64,000 nt of DNA from JAGOPY01 sp964619555 (GTDB taxonomy: Bacteria > Bacteroidota > Bacteroidia > Bacteroidales > JAGOPY01): assembly GCA_964619555.1 (NCBI GenBank), contig CAZUDV010000005.1, forward strand, positions 246,839 to 310,838, given 5' to 3'. A program made the translations under genes and the position numbers. Positions 41,756 to 52,600 of this stretch are shown here, in pieces. A model generated the notes under the pieces. The model saw nothing but the letters and a program-made list of their open reading frames with translations, was not told the origin of the DNA and made no database searches. Every line of letters starts with the position of its first letter. The stretch's first letter is position 1.

Positions 41756-42435
41756 AACAGCACGGCAAGCATTAACAACACTGTTATTGTCAGTAGAAAG
41801 GGCGCCAGCCAGTTTAAGACCTTCAGCAAGGCTATCATTTTTCGGAAAGATTTCCGGTCATTTTTAAACGGAAATGATTTCCCCTGGGGGACAGGTACTT
41901 CCAGGAAGGCGCACAGCGGCTCCCAACCTTCGCTGACATCATAGACCAGGAGGCGTTCGGACGGTACTGTTCTCTTGACCTCCTCGATATAATCCTTATA
42001 AATCCGGATGGTCCTTTCCCGATCGAGAAAAGAGCCCTGGAGATTTCCGTTCCAGATGACCTCGTCGTGAAACCTCCTGACGACACCGGGGAACCATACC
42101 GGAAAGGCAGGCTGGATAGCCCATATGGTCTCGTACATGCTGTCGTACCACTTTTCCGGATCGCGGACATTCAGCAGTATCTTTGCATCCGGATATTCCA
42201 GCATGAGCTGCCTGTAAAAGGCACAGGTAGGCCAGTCGACAACCGCCTGGTACTTCCGGAAGAACCTCTTCCATTTAACTTGTTTGCCTCTCCAAGCCTT
42301 CAGAAAGAAATACAGGTGCCAGAATCTCCAGAGAGCTATCTTCATATGGTAGCAAGGGCCATAGCCGAGGTGGACAATGGCCTTCTGCAGGGACATGGTG
42401 CCTGATCTTCCGTATCCGGCTCCGATTAACTTCAT
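41752..42435 (-). CDS. sulfotransferase-family protein with C-terminal membrane helix
   Basis: A protein of 227 residues. The N-terminus is a PAPS-binding P-loop, GAGYGRSGTMSLQKA, of the Sulfotransfer_4 type. The 3'-phosphate-binding region is ILLNVRDPEKWYDSMY, followed by ERLLVYDVSEGWEPLCAFL, the usual family end. A hydrophobic helix (about 206-227) anchors it in the membrane. The acceptor is unknown; sulfation of a lipid or glycan is plausible. It overlaps rubrerythrin by 4 bp tail to tail. Confidence 0.85.
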   Translation of the reverse strand: MKLIGAGYGRSGTMSLQKAIVHLGYGPCYHMKIALWRFWHLYFFLKAWRGKQVKWKRFFRKYQAVVDWPTCAFYRQLMLEYPDAKILLNVRDPEKWYDSMYETIWAIQPAFPVWFPGVVRRFHDEVIWNGNLQGSFLDRERTIRIYKDYIEEVKRTVPSERLLVYDVSEGWEPLCAFLEVPVPQGKSFPFKNDRKSFRKMIALLKVLNWLAPFLLTITVLLMLAVLF

Positions 42436-42543
42436 CGATTAAATTCTGGTTCTGTGCAACTCTGTGGAAAACTCGAGGGAACGCTGTGTGACTTTCTTGT
42501 TCCGCAGAAATACATGGAGATATGCACTTAGTTACACGGAAAA
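42436..42543. repeat. decayed intergenic repeat (CTCTGTGGAAAACTC type)
   Basis: TGTGCAACTCTGTGGAAAAC and later CATGGAGATATGCACTTAG; same style as 8719-8842. No gene. Confidence 0.5.
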
Positions 42544-43599
42544 TTATATCATATTTGATTTATAATATTGAATGGTCCGATGCATTGCCAATTCCGGACT
42601 GTATTTCGGCCTGAATCCCCAATCCTTAGCTGCTCTCTCTGAATTGAACGTATATTCCGTGCAGGTATAGACTACTGCGAAGCGGCTGAACCTGGGCTGG
42701 ATTTTCTTAACCGGCCGTATCAGGAATGCTGCAGCTTCGGCCAGGCTTCCCATGGCGTATGCTATGGGCCGTGGTATCCAGAAATTCTTCGGCCAGATCC
42801 TGTAACCGATCCCTTCGACAACCTGGTCGAAGAATTTGAAAAAGTTTGTCCCGGGCGCATCGGTGATAAAATAGACCTTGCCGGAGATATGGTAAGCGCC
42901 GTTCATAAGCGCATGAGCAGCCTGGAGATGGGCAAAGGCCATATTCCCCACATAAACATGCTGGGTTTTTGCTTTCCCATTGCCAATTCTCACGTAAAAC
43001 CCCCCTTTGGCCATATTAACCAGGGATGCGATGTGATAAGGATCGGCTTCGCCGAAAATATCGGAAGGACGTAAGGTGACCGTCCTGAGCTGATCATTTG
43101 TTTCCCTGATCACGGCCTGTTCCGCCAGGGCCTTGCTTCGGCAGTAAGAAGTCCGGTGCCTGGCGGGATAAGGATGATTTTCATCGATATTGACCAGTGG
43201 TTCGCCGCTGTAAACAGCATCCAGGCTGCTGGTGAAAACCAGATAGTGGACCCCGTTTTCCTTGCAGGCTTCAATGACATTCTTCGTGCCACCTGTATTG
43301 ACGGAATAGATTTCCTCTTCTGTAATGGTTCCCCAATCGATGATAGCGGCGGTATGAATGACGAGCTGGATATTCCGGCAAGCATCGGCTACAGCTGCTT
43401 TATCGCGGATATCGCCCTGCATGAATTCCATCCTGGGATCAGGATCATTAAATGGAGGGTTCACCAGGTCAAAGATCCGGATCCTTTGAATGGGGATTGG
43501 GGAGGCAGGATCGAGCAGTTCCCGGACTATGGCTGACCCCAGGAATCCTGAGCCGCCGGTTACGAGGACGTTTAAGGTTTTATGGTCTGTTTGTGGCAT
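42544..43599 (-). CDS. NAD(P)-dependent epimerase/dehydratase, 3-beta-HSD-like
   Basis: A protein of 351 residues with an extended SDR fold: NAD-binding VTGGSGFLGSAIVREL, VIHTAAIIDWG, and the catalytic YxxxK as SYCRSKA. LRPSDIFGEADPYHI and the C-terminal half match the 3-beta-hydroxysteroid dehydrogenase/isomerase branch. Bacterial members act on sterol-like, terpenoid or sugar substrates. There is no clear operon partner. It starts divergently from the next gene across a short spacer with ATCTGCGTGATCTGCG repeat text. Confidence 0.82.
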   Translation of the reverse strand: MPQTDHKTLNVLVTGGSGFLGSAIVRELLDPASPIPIQRIRIFDLVNPPFNDPDPRMEFMQGDIRDKAAVADACRNIQLVIHTAAIIDWGTITEEEIYSVNTGGTKNVIEACKENGVHYLVFTSSLDAVYSGEPLVNIDENHPYPARHRTSYCRSKALAEQAVIRETNDQLRTVTLRPSDIFGEADPYHIASLVNMAKGGFYVRIGNGKAKTQHVYVGNMAFAHLQAAHALMNGAYHISGKVYFITDAPGTNFFKFFDQVVEGIGYRIWPKNFWIPRPIAYAMGSLAEAAAFLIRPVKKIQPRFSRFAVVYTCTEYTFNSERAAKDWGFRPKYSPELAMHRTIQYYKSNMI

Positions 43600-43727
43600 A
43601 GTATCCGGAAGTCATATTTTTTCATTGGCTTCGCGGATCATGCAGCGTATTAATCCGCGTCATCTGCGTGATCTGCGATCGCAATCAAAATTATTTTTAA
43701 ATTTCAGCCTGCAAATTAACAAAGATT

Positions 43728-44396
43728 ATGAGAAAGGAGATTTATCTGGTACGAGGAAACGTTAGAGAAAGTTATATCGGGTTCAAAGACAGGATTTTAA
43801 AATTGGTGAACGAAGTGGCGGAAAAGGAGAAACCGTCAGCGTTGCATGTCACACTGACTACGGGACGTCCTCCGGTCTTATCGGTCATCCCATTCAGAAA
43901 ATCGAAAATATCGGTCATATCCCTATATAAAGAAACCATTGAACCTTCTGAACTGATCTTGAAATCGGAGGGTTTTTCGGGAGCATTTGAAGTTGAAGAA
44001 GCGATCCCGGTGAGTTACGATGTGACCTGGGAGAGAGGAGATCAAGTTCCTGGTGCCTGTTTGCTGACCCTATTTCACCGTAAGCCCGGGATTGATTATA
44101 CGACATTTCTTGACCGCTGGCACAACAGCCACACTCCACTATCGTTAAAGCTTCATCCATTGTGGAATTACAACAGGAACGTAGTTAAGGCGAAGCTAGG
44201 TGAACATCGGTCCTGGTATGACGGGGTAGTGGAAGAGTCGACAAGGACACGTTCAGAGTTATTGAATCCGTTCAAATTTTTCGGCAAGCCAACGAGGGTC
44301 ATACATAACATGCTGGCAGTTTACAGGGATACTGCATCATTTCTGGATTATAAGAGGATTGAGACTTACCTGGTGGAGGAGCACAGAGTGGTATAA
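43728..44396 (+). CDS. EthD-like dimeric alpha-beta barrel protein
   Basis: A protein of 222 residues. The C-terminal half contains TFLDRWHNSHTPLSLKLHPLWNYNRNVV, the pattern of EthD/dimeric ferredoxin-like barrel proteins, with a His near the substrate pocket. The N-terminal half (about 1-100) looks like a second, degenerate barrel repeat. EthD-family proteins include heme- or monooxygenase-like enzymes and proteins of unknown function. The stop lies in palindrome A copy 5. Confidence 0.65.
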   Translation: MRKEIYLVRGNVRESYIGFKDRILKLVNEVAEKEKPSALHVTLTTGRPPVLSVIPFRKSKISVISLYKETIEPSELILKSEGFSGAFEVEEAIPVSYDVTWERGDQVPGACLLTLFHRKPGIDYTTFLDRWHNSHTPLSLKLHPLWNYNRNVVKAKLGEHRSWYDGVVEESTRTRSELLNPFKFFGKPTRVIHNMLAVYRDTASFLDYKRIETYLVEEHRVV

Positions 44397-44433
44397 AAAA
44401 TCGTACTACCACTATAGTCGTCGTACAACTTTT
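44395..44433. repeat. palindrome family A copy 5
   Basis: CTACCACTATAGTCGTCGTA core with AAAAAATCGTA left arm and diverged right arm. It overlaps the EthD-like stop codon. Confidence 0.85.
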
Positions 44434-44483
44434 CAAACGCTTATATATCTAGTACTAGAAAAGATTTTTTCACGAAAATCAAA

Positions 44484-44516
44484 CTTGTACTACCATTATA
44501 GTGGTAGTACGATTTT
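44484..44516. repeat. palindrome family A copy 6
   Basis: CTACCATTATAGTGGTAG core. It abuts the stop codon of the porin remnant on the minus strand, so copies 5 and 6 sit between convergent reading frames. Confidence 0.85.
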
Positions 44517-44814
44517 ATTCTTTCTGAAACCAGATGTGACCAAAATTATAACGGAAAGAAAACTGCAATTTCAACATGTGTGAACTAAACCCGTCGTTGA
44601 AGTTTTCCCTCGTGGAGAATTGCAATTCAATACCCGCCATCATGTTTGTTGCAGGATAATAAAGCAGGTTTGCCAGCGCATAATGACCAATCTTATAAGC
44701 ATCCGGCTGCTGGGCATCGGAATTGGTAATGTTAACCAAAGAATAGCCAATAGAACTGCTGAATTTAGAACTCCAGTAATGGTCGAGAAAGACGGAAACG
44801 CCAAGGCAGGGTAA
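44515..44814 (-). pseudogene. 3' fragment of DcaP-like porin
   Basis: The frame below a TGA at about 44815 encodes a typical DcaP-like porin end: GVSVFLDHYWSSKFSSSIGYS, then SDAQQPDAYKIGHYALANLL, YYPATNMMAGIELQF and a C-terminal FSFRYNFG strand region. About 100 residues remain of a protein normally near 400; no upstream part is found because the intact FadL-like gene follows. It is a truncated remnant, not a working porin. Confidence 0.75.
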
Positions 44815-44886
44815 TCAATAAAAATAAGACAACCTTTGCATCCCATAACAATATTTTTTTGTCATTGACAATCGCCAATTTTTTCA

Positions 44887-46452
44887 TTATTTATCGTTCC
44901 CCCCAAAATTGAACGAAGCACCAAAGTACAAGCTGATCGCATTGTAAATGGTCGTCATGTCATCAGACCGGGTACCTTGAAGAGGAGCTTGCTCAACTTC
45001 ATTCCATTCCACCGGATCTGACAAATTGACCAGTTGCCTCTGGTCACCTGTCCTGCCCACGGTGTATTGCAATCCGGTGATGAAATTCTGTCCTTTTATA
45101 TTCCATGAAAGCCCCGCAGTAAGATTATAAAGGTCGAGATTCAGGTTATTGATCTTGTTGTACCCGGAGAATTCCTCAAAATCGAAATTCTTCTGATAGT
45201 TGAAATCGGTTCTGAATCCACCCATCAGCAGCAAATCCTTTTTCAAGGTCCAACTGTATCCAAAAGCGATATTAAACACCGGGTCGGCCCCGGATACAAA
45301 GGTCAGCCAGTCATCCAGCGGAACATCGCCGTGGTATACGCCCGAAAGGATATTTTCGCCTTCTTCGGCATGAGCCATCCTGAAAGGATCTATACCGAAA
45401 AAATATTCAGCCGAGGTGTAGAAGATGCGCTTGCCTCCCCTTACAGAATAAGTGAAGCCTGCTGCCAGCGACAAGGGCGTTTTGTATCCAACCCTGACCT
45501 GCTTTTTTTCCTGGTAATCCGCAACAAGATAATCTGGGACCGTTTCCAGGGTATGGGTATCGATGATATTATACTGGCTCTGGTTGTGAAACACTCGCTT
45601 CCCGTCTGAATAAACTCCGCCAACGGATGGGGTGGTAAGGGTTAATCCGAAGCTGAACCTGTCGGCCTTATAAAGAAGTCCTGCCTTAAAGAGCAGCCTG
45701 TAATCGTTCATCCGTAGATATTTTTCATTGGTGTATGAGGTGGAACTGTACGGAGCATATTCCAATTCTATGCTGTCATTCTCTGAATAGGCCGCGATAT
45801 TGAGCTTCGCCGTATATTCAAGCGATTTAACCGCAGCAAACATTGAAATCCCTGCGTACAGCCTTGGAAATACCTGGACAGAGCCGCCGATGCCCACCCA
45901 GTCGTCACGGAAAGTATTGACATACTGGACAACTGCAAAATATCGTTCAATGCCAGGAATGGTGGTGAGAATATCCAAATTCTTTTCGATTGATTCAGAC
46001 AGCATCGTCCTTGTATTTTCATTGTTCAGGAAAGCGACCTCAAAGCTCCAGGCCGGATGCTTTTTCCATTTCAGCATGTACGATACGAATCTTGGCTCGA
46101 TGTTAAACCGCGTTGAATTCATGTTGATGCCATCTCCCAAAGCATCTTTCACCGTTACGATCAGATAAGAGAAGAGACTAGCATTGATAGAGAGCCTGGA
46201 AGCCCGGACTTCCGATATACTGGCAGGATTGTAATAGATGGCACTCGGTCCGGAGCCTCCTCCAACAACAGCACCGGACAGCAGTGAAGACTCTTCATTG
46301 AAGCTGCGGGTCCAGTAGTTGTGCGTTTGGGATTTGGATCCGGCTGGAAACAGGATCATTAAACACATGATAGTGAAGAGTATGGCCAGGTGCTCTAATC
46401 GTTGGATATTGATTTTTTTTAAATATATCATACCGGATTCCAGCTTCTGCAA
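44887..46452 (-). CDS. FadL/OmpP1-like outer membrane transporter
   Basis: A protein of about 514-521 residues (start 46452, or the internal Met at 46431). Signal peptide LAILFTIMCLMILFPAGSKSQ, then YWTRSFNEESSLLSGAVVGG and SGPSAIYYNPASISE, which match the N-terminal hatch of FadL/TodX-type hydrophobic-substrate channels (NPA motif). The remainder is a barrel ending in LYFGASFNFG. It probably takes up fatty acids or other hydrophobic compounds, fitting the nearby acyl-CoA metabolism genes. Confidence 0.8.
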   Translation of the reverse strand: MQKLESGMIYLKKINIQRLEHLAILFTIMCLMILFPAGSKSQTHNYWTRSFNEESSLLSGAVVGGGSGPSAIYYNPASISEVRASRLSINASLFSYLIVTVKDALGDGINMNSTRFNIEPRFVSYMLKWKKHPAWSFEVAFLNNENTRTMLSESIEKNLDILTTIPGIERYFAVVQYVNTFRDDWVGIGGSVQVFPRLYAGISMFAAVKSLEYTAKLNIAAYSENDSIELEYAPYSSTSYTNEKYLRMNDYRLLFKAGLLYKADRFSFGLTLTTPSVGGVYSDGKRVFHNQSQYNIIDTHTLETVPDYLVADYQEKKQVRVGYKTPLSLAAGFTYSVRGGKRIFYTSAEYFFGIDPFRMAHAEEGENILSGVYHGDVPLDDWLTFVSGADPVFNIAFGYSWTLKKDLLLMGGFRTDFNYQKNFDFEEFSGYNKINNLNLDLYNLTAGLSWNIKGQNFITGLQYTVGRTGDQRQLVNLSDPVEWNEVEQAPLQGTRSDDMTTIYNAISLYFGASFNFGGNDK

Positions 46453-46485
46453 GATTTGACCGATTAAAGGTAAGGGCTAATTTTA

Positions 46486-46493
46486 TATCTTTG
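46486..46493 (+). promoter_or_regulatory. -7 element TATCTTTG, no gene directly behind it
   Basis: Perfect TAnnTTTG, but the next start codon on this strand is 46767, after a palindrome and another promoter-like element. Confidence 0.5.
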
Positions 46494-46499
46494 TCTGTA

Positions 46500-46600
46500 T
46501 ACCTGGATTTCTTGTTGATCCTTTGCGGTCCACAATCTCCGGTGGAGATTTCGGTAAGGAGGGAACTTGGATCGCCAGTAACCTAAACAACCTGACTTTT
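46500..46600 (+). ncRNA. candidate structured RNA or leader
   Basis: Follows the TATCTTTG promoter. An outer stem TGATCC/GGATC(G) encloses a perfect hairpin AATCTCC-GGT-GGAGATT and the purine-rich GGTAAGGAGGGAACTT. It matches no RNA class I know; it could be a small RNA or a decayed gene leader. Confidence 0.3.
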
Positions 46601-46694
46601 ATAGCCCCTCGTTTCAGATGAATTGTCCATCTTGCTGATTTATAATTACTTATAAATAATAAAATTTTACTAAATTGCTGATTGACAGTTGGTT

Positions 46695-46733
46695 AAAAAA
46701 TCGTACTACGACTATAGTGGTAGTACGATTTTT
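46695..46733. repeat. palindrome family A copy 7
   Basis: TACGACTATAGTGGTAGTAC core with full arms. It ends 3 bases before the TACCTTTA element of the acetoacetyl-CoA synthetase gene. Confidence 0.9.
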
Positions 46734-46735
46734 CA

Positions 46736-46743
46736 TACCTTTA
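46736..46743 (+). promoter_or_regulatory. -7 element TACCTTTA
   Basis: Near-consensus TAnnTTTR, 24 bases before ATG 46767. Confidence 0.45.
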
Positions 46744-46766
46744 CCTCTCACCAATCTTCCCAAACC

Positions 46767-48731
<1,965 letters not shown>

Positions 48732-48789
48732 GACAGCAGGGCGTGTTTATAAGATCCCCGACTTAAATCCTTTCCCTCTCCCCACCCTT

Positions 48790-48840
48790 CAAACATTTAA
48801 CATTTAATATTTAACATTTAACATTAAACATTTAGCATTA
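48790..48840. repeat. heptamer array AACATTT
   Basis: Seven units of AACATTT/AATATTT reach the stop codon of the convergent gene at 48838. Confidence 0.85.
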
Positions 48841-49467
48841 TTCCCTGAACCTCGGTTCCCCGTCCACAATGATCGGAATGTGATCGACATTTTGTTTGAA
48901 AGCCAGCCAGTCCAGGATCCGGTAAGCCAGATCATCGGTCAGCCTGTCCATCTCGTAATAATAGATCTCGTGAAATTTATCCTTTTCCGATTGCGGTTTA
49001 TGAAATTCCCTGGGATTCTCATGTTCAGGAACGACCTTGCCATCCCGCCTCTTTTTCTCCAGAAATTCCTCCCTGATCTCCACCTCCACTTTATCCATCA
49101 GTTTGGCAATATTGAAATAAATAATCCTGACATGCTTGTAGTGAACGTTTTTTAACGGATTCATAAAACCTTTGAATTCCATTTTCTGTGTTCTCCGGCT
49201 GCTGGAAAAATATTTCAGTTGGTTGTTCAGTTTTGATTCCTTCTCTTTGAAATTGATCTTCCCAAACTCCTCCCGGTATTCCATCGGCAAACTGTTGACC
49301 CTGTCAACAAGTCCATGCAACCGGGCTATAAATCCATCATAGACATCCTTATTCTTAGCATAGTTTTGCTGTATCCTGAACTTTTTATCCTGTATCCTGG
49401 CGCTGTCGGAAGCACGCCCGTGCTTCCTGCTTTCATGATGCTCTATGTCTTCCAGCCAATGACCCAC
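48838..49467 (-). CDS. uncharacterised helical protein
   Basis: A protein of 209 residues, highly charged and largely helical (many Lys/Glu/Arg), with no signal or membrane helix. No family is recognised. The end, DWLAFKQNVDHIPIIVDGEPRFRE, looks compact and conserved in style. Residues about 15-20 (KHGRAS) are encoded by a perfect 20-bp palindrome (49408-49427), so the first 20 residues may not be original. It lies downstream of the IcmF gene on the same strand but is separated from it by inverted heptamer arrays. Confidence 0.65.
   Translation of the reverse strand: MGHWLEDIEHHESRKHGRASDSARIQDKKFRIQQNYAKNKDVYDGFIARLHGLVDRVNSLPMEYREEFGKINFKEKESKLNNQLKYFSSSRRTQKMEFKGFMNPLKNVHYKHVRIIYFNIAKLMDKVEVEIREEFLEKKRRDGKVVPEHENPREFHKPQSEKDKFHEIYYYEMDRLTDDLAYRILDWLAFKQNVDHIPIIVDGEPRFRE
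49408..49427. repeat. 20-bp palindrome GGAAGCACG-CC-CGTGCTTCC inside coding sequence
   Basis: Perfect 9-bp arms with 2-bp centre, near the 5' end of the uncharacterised gene. It may be a hairpin acting on translation or an inserted repeat. Confidence 0.75.
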
Positions 49468-49476
49468 AATACTTCG

Positions 49477-49511
49477 AGTGTTTAGTGTTTAGTGTTTGGT
49501 GTTTGGTGTTT
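49477..49511. repeat. heptamer array AGTGTTT/GGTGTTT
   Basis: Five units; inverted relative to 49615-49650, enclosing about 100 AT-rich bases without a gene. Confidence 0.85.
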
Positions 49512-49614
49512 AATTTTGGGATAAAAATAATGTTTTCTAAAACAGTCAGATCGATAATTATAAGATTAATATAATTTATAAATCGCCTAATATCAAACTC
49601 CATACAACCAACAT

Positions 49615-49650
49615 TCAACACCAAACACTAAACACTAAACATTAAGCACT
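49615..49650. repeat. heptamer array AACACCA/AACACTA
   Basis: Five units complementary to 49477-49511. The last bases overlap the stop codon region of the IcmF gene. Confidence 0.85.
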
Positions 49651-52600
49651 ACATGTTTCTTCGGTATTGCCCTCCGACTTCAAAAAGGGCATGCGTGATC
49701 TGGCCTATCGAACAATATTTTGAAGCTTCCATGAGGCCTTCGAATATATTCCGGTTCTCACGCGCCTTTTTTTTCAGGGCTTCCAGAAGTCCCGGGCTCA
49801 CATCGGCATGTGTCCTGTGCAATTCCTGCAACATGTGTATCTGATATTGCTTTTCCTCTGTTGTCGCCCTGATCACTTCACCCGGAATGACGGTGGGGGA
49901 CCCCTCTGAGGAAAGGAAGGTGTTCACTCCCATGATCGGCAAGGCGCCGGTATGCTTCATGGTTTCGTAATAAAGCGATTCCTCCTGTATCTTGCTGCGC
50001 TGGTACATGGTTTCCATGGCGCCCAGCACACCCCCGCGCTCGGTGAGCCGGTCGAATTCCATCAGCACCGCTTCTTCCACCAGGTCGGTCAATTCTTCTA
50101 TGATGAACGAACCCTGCAGGGGATTCTGGTTCCTGGCCAACCCCAGCTCATGGTTGATGATGAGCTGAATAGCCATGGCGCGGCGTACCGATTCTTCCGT
50201 AGGGGTTGTGATCGCTTCATCATAGGCGTTCGTGTGCAGGGAATTGCAATTGTCATAGACGGCGTATAAAGCCTGCAGCGTGGTCCGGATATCATTGAAG
50301 GCGATCTCCTGGGCATGCAGCGAACGGCCCGAGGTCTGGATATGATATTTCAGCTTCTGCGAGCGTTCGTCGCCGCCATACTTCAGCTTCATGGCCTTGG
50401 CCCAGATCAGTCGCGCCACACGACCCATGACGGCATATTCCGGATCGATCCCGTTGGAGAAAAAGAATGAAAGGTTCGGTGCGAACTTGTCGATGTCCAT
50501 ACCTCTCGAAAGGTAGTATTCCACGTAAGTAAACCCGTTGGCCAGGGTAAGCGCAAGCTGGGTGATCGGGTTGGCGCCGGCTTCGGCAATATGATAACCG
50601 GAAATGGAAACGCTGTAAAAATTACGGATATGGTTCTTGTTGAAGTATTCCTGCACATCGCCCATCATCTTGATAGCGAAATCAGTGGAGAAAATACAGG
50701 TGTTCTGTGCCTGGTCCTCCTTCAGGATGTCGGCCTGAACGGTCCCCCTGACCCGGCAGATCGTATCCGCCTTGATTTTTTCGTATATCTCCTTCGGCAG
50801 GACCTGGTCGCCGGTGACACCCAGCAGCATCAATCCCAGGCCGTTATTGCCTTCCGGCAGCTCTCCCTGGTAAACCGGCCGTTTGGTGCCCTTCTTCCGG
50901 TAAATTTCATCAATCTGATGATTGACCCCGTCCTCCAGGCCGTTTTCTTTGATATATAGCTCGCACTGCTGGTCGATGGCGGCATTCATAAAAAATCCCA
51001 CCAGGCTTGGCGCCGGGCCGTTGATGGTCATGGAGACGGATGTCTTGGGATCCGCCAGGTTGAAGCCTGAATAGAGTTTTTTCGCATCGTCGAGACAACA
51101 GATGGAAACCCCGGAATTACCTATTTTTCCATAGATGTCGGGACGGATGTCAGGATCATTTCCATAAAGGGTGACCGAGTCGAAAGCAGTGGAAAGCCTG
51201 CGGGCAGGCATCCCATGGGAAACATAGTGAAACCGCTTGTTGGTTCGCTCCGGGCCGCCTTCTCCGGCAAACATCCTCGTCGGGTCCTCCCCTTCCCGTT
51301 TGAACGGGAACACGCCGGCTGCATAGGGAAATTCGCCCGGGACATTCTCTTTCAGGCTCCATTTGACGATGTCGCCCCATCCTTTGTATTTCGGCAAGAC
51401 CACCTTGGGGATCATGGTATGTGACAGGGACTCGTGGTGCGTCTTCACCCTGACCTTCTGGTCGCGCACCCCGAAGACATACTCCGGCTGACGGTACGAA
51501 TCCACTTTTTCCTGCCAGGATTCCAGGATAAATTTCGTCTTCCCATCCAGTTCCTGTTCGATCTTTTTAGCCTGGTTGGCCAGCGTGTCGATGACTTCAC
51601 CTTCAACTATCCCATCCTTCCTTAACTGACCGGCACTTTCTTCCAGTGCCTGCAGCCGTTGCGCCACTTCTGCCTGTTTCTCAGCCCATTTATTATAATT
51701 CCGGACAGTATCGGCAATCTCCGACAGGTACCTGATCCTTTTGGGTGGGATGATGTAGATCTTCTCCGTCATTCCCTTTTCGGCATGAATCTTTGAAGTA
51801 AATCCGGCTTTGGTTTTCTCATTGATGATGCCTATCAGGGCTTTGTAAAACGTATTCACGCCCGGGTCGTTGAACTGGGAGGCGATGGTGCCGAAGACCG
51901 GCATGGTTTCGGGATCTTCGTGCCAGAGCTGGTGGTTCCGGGCAAATTGCTTGCGCACGTCGCGCAGGGCATCCAGGGCGCCGCGCTTGTCGAATTTGTT
52001 GATGGCTATGATATCGGCGAAATCCAGCATGTCGATCTTTTCAAGCTGCGTGGCAGCACCGTATTCCGGCGTCATCACGTACATGGAAACGTCGCTGTGG
52101 TCCACGATCTCAGTATCCGACTGGCCGATACCGGAGGTTTCCAGGATGATCAGGTCATAGCCTGCAGCCTGCAGGATGATTTCCGCATCTTTCACGTAAC
52201 GGGAAACAGCCAGGTTCGACTGGCGTGTGGCCAGCGATCGCATATAGACCCCGGGATGGTGGATGGCGTTCATCCGTATCCTGTCGCCCAGCAAAGCTCC
52301 TCCGGTTTTCCTTTTCGACGGATCGACGGAGATGATGCCGATGGTTTTGTCAGGGAAATCGTGCAAAAAGCGGCGGACAATCTCATCCACCAGCGACGAT
52401 TTGCCCGAACCGCCGGTGCCGGTGATACCCAGCACTGGCGACCGCTTCGGGTGGTCTTTGATGGAATCGATGAATCCACGGGCATCATCCGGAAAATTCT
52501 CGGCTGCGGAGATGAGCCTGGCAATGGCGCTGACGTCTTTATGGGCCAGCATTTCCGCGGTGATCCCCTTAATATTATTTCCCGTAGGAAAGTCGGATTT

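Larger units (their letters stand above)
46453..46694. other. intergenic region between divergent genes
   Basis: Contains the TATCTTTG promoter and the candidate structured RNA described separately. The rest (46600-46690) is AT-rich and shows nothing further. Confidence 0.5.
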
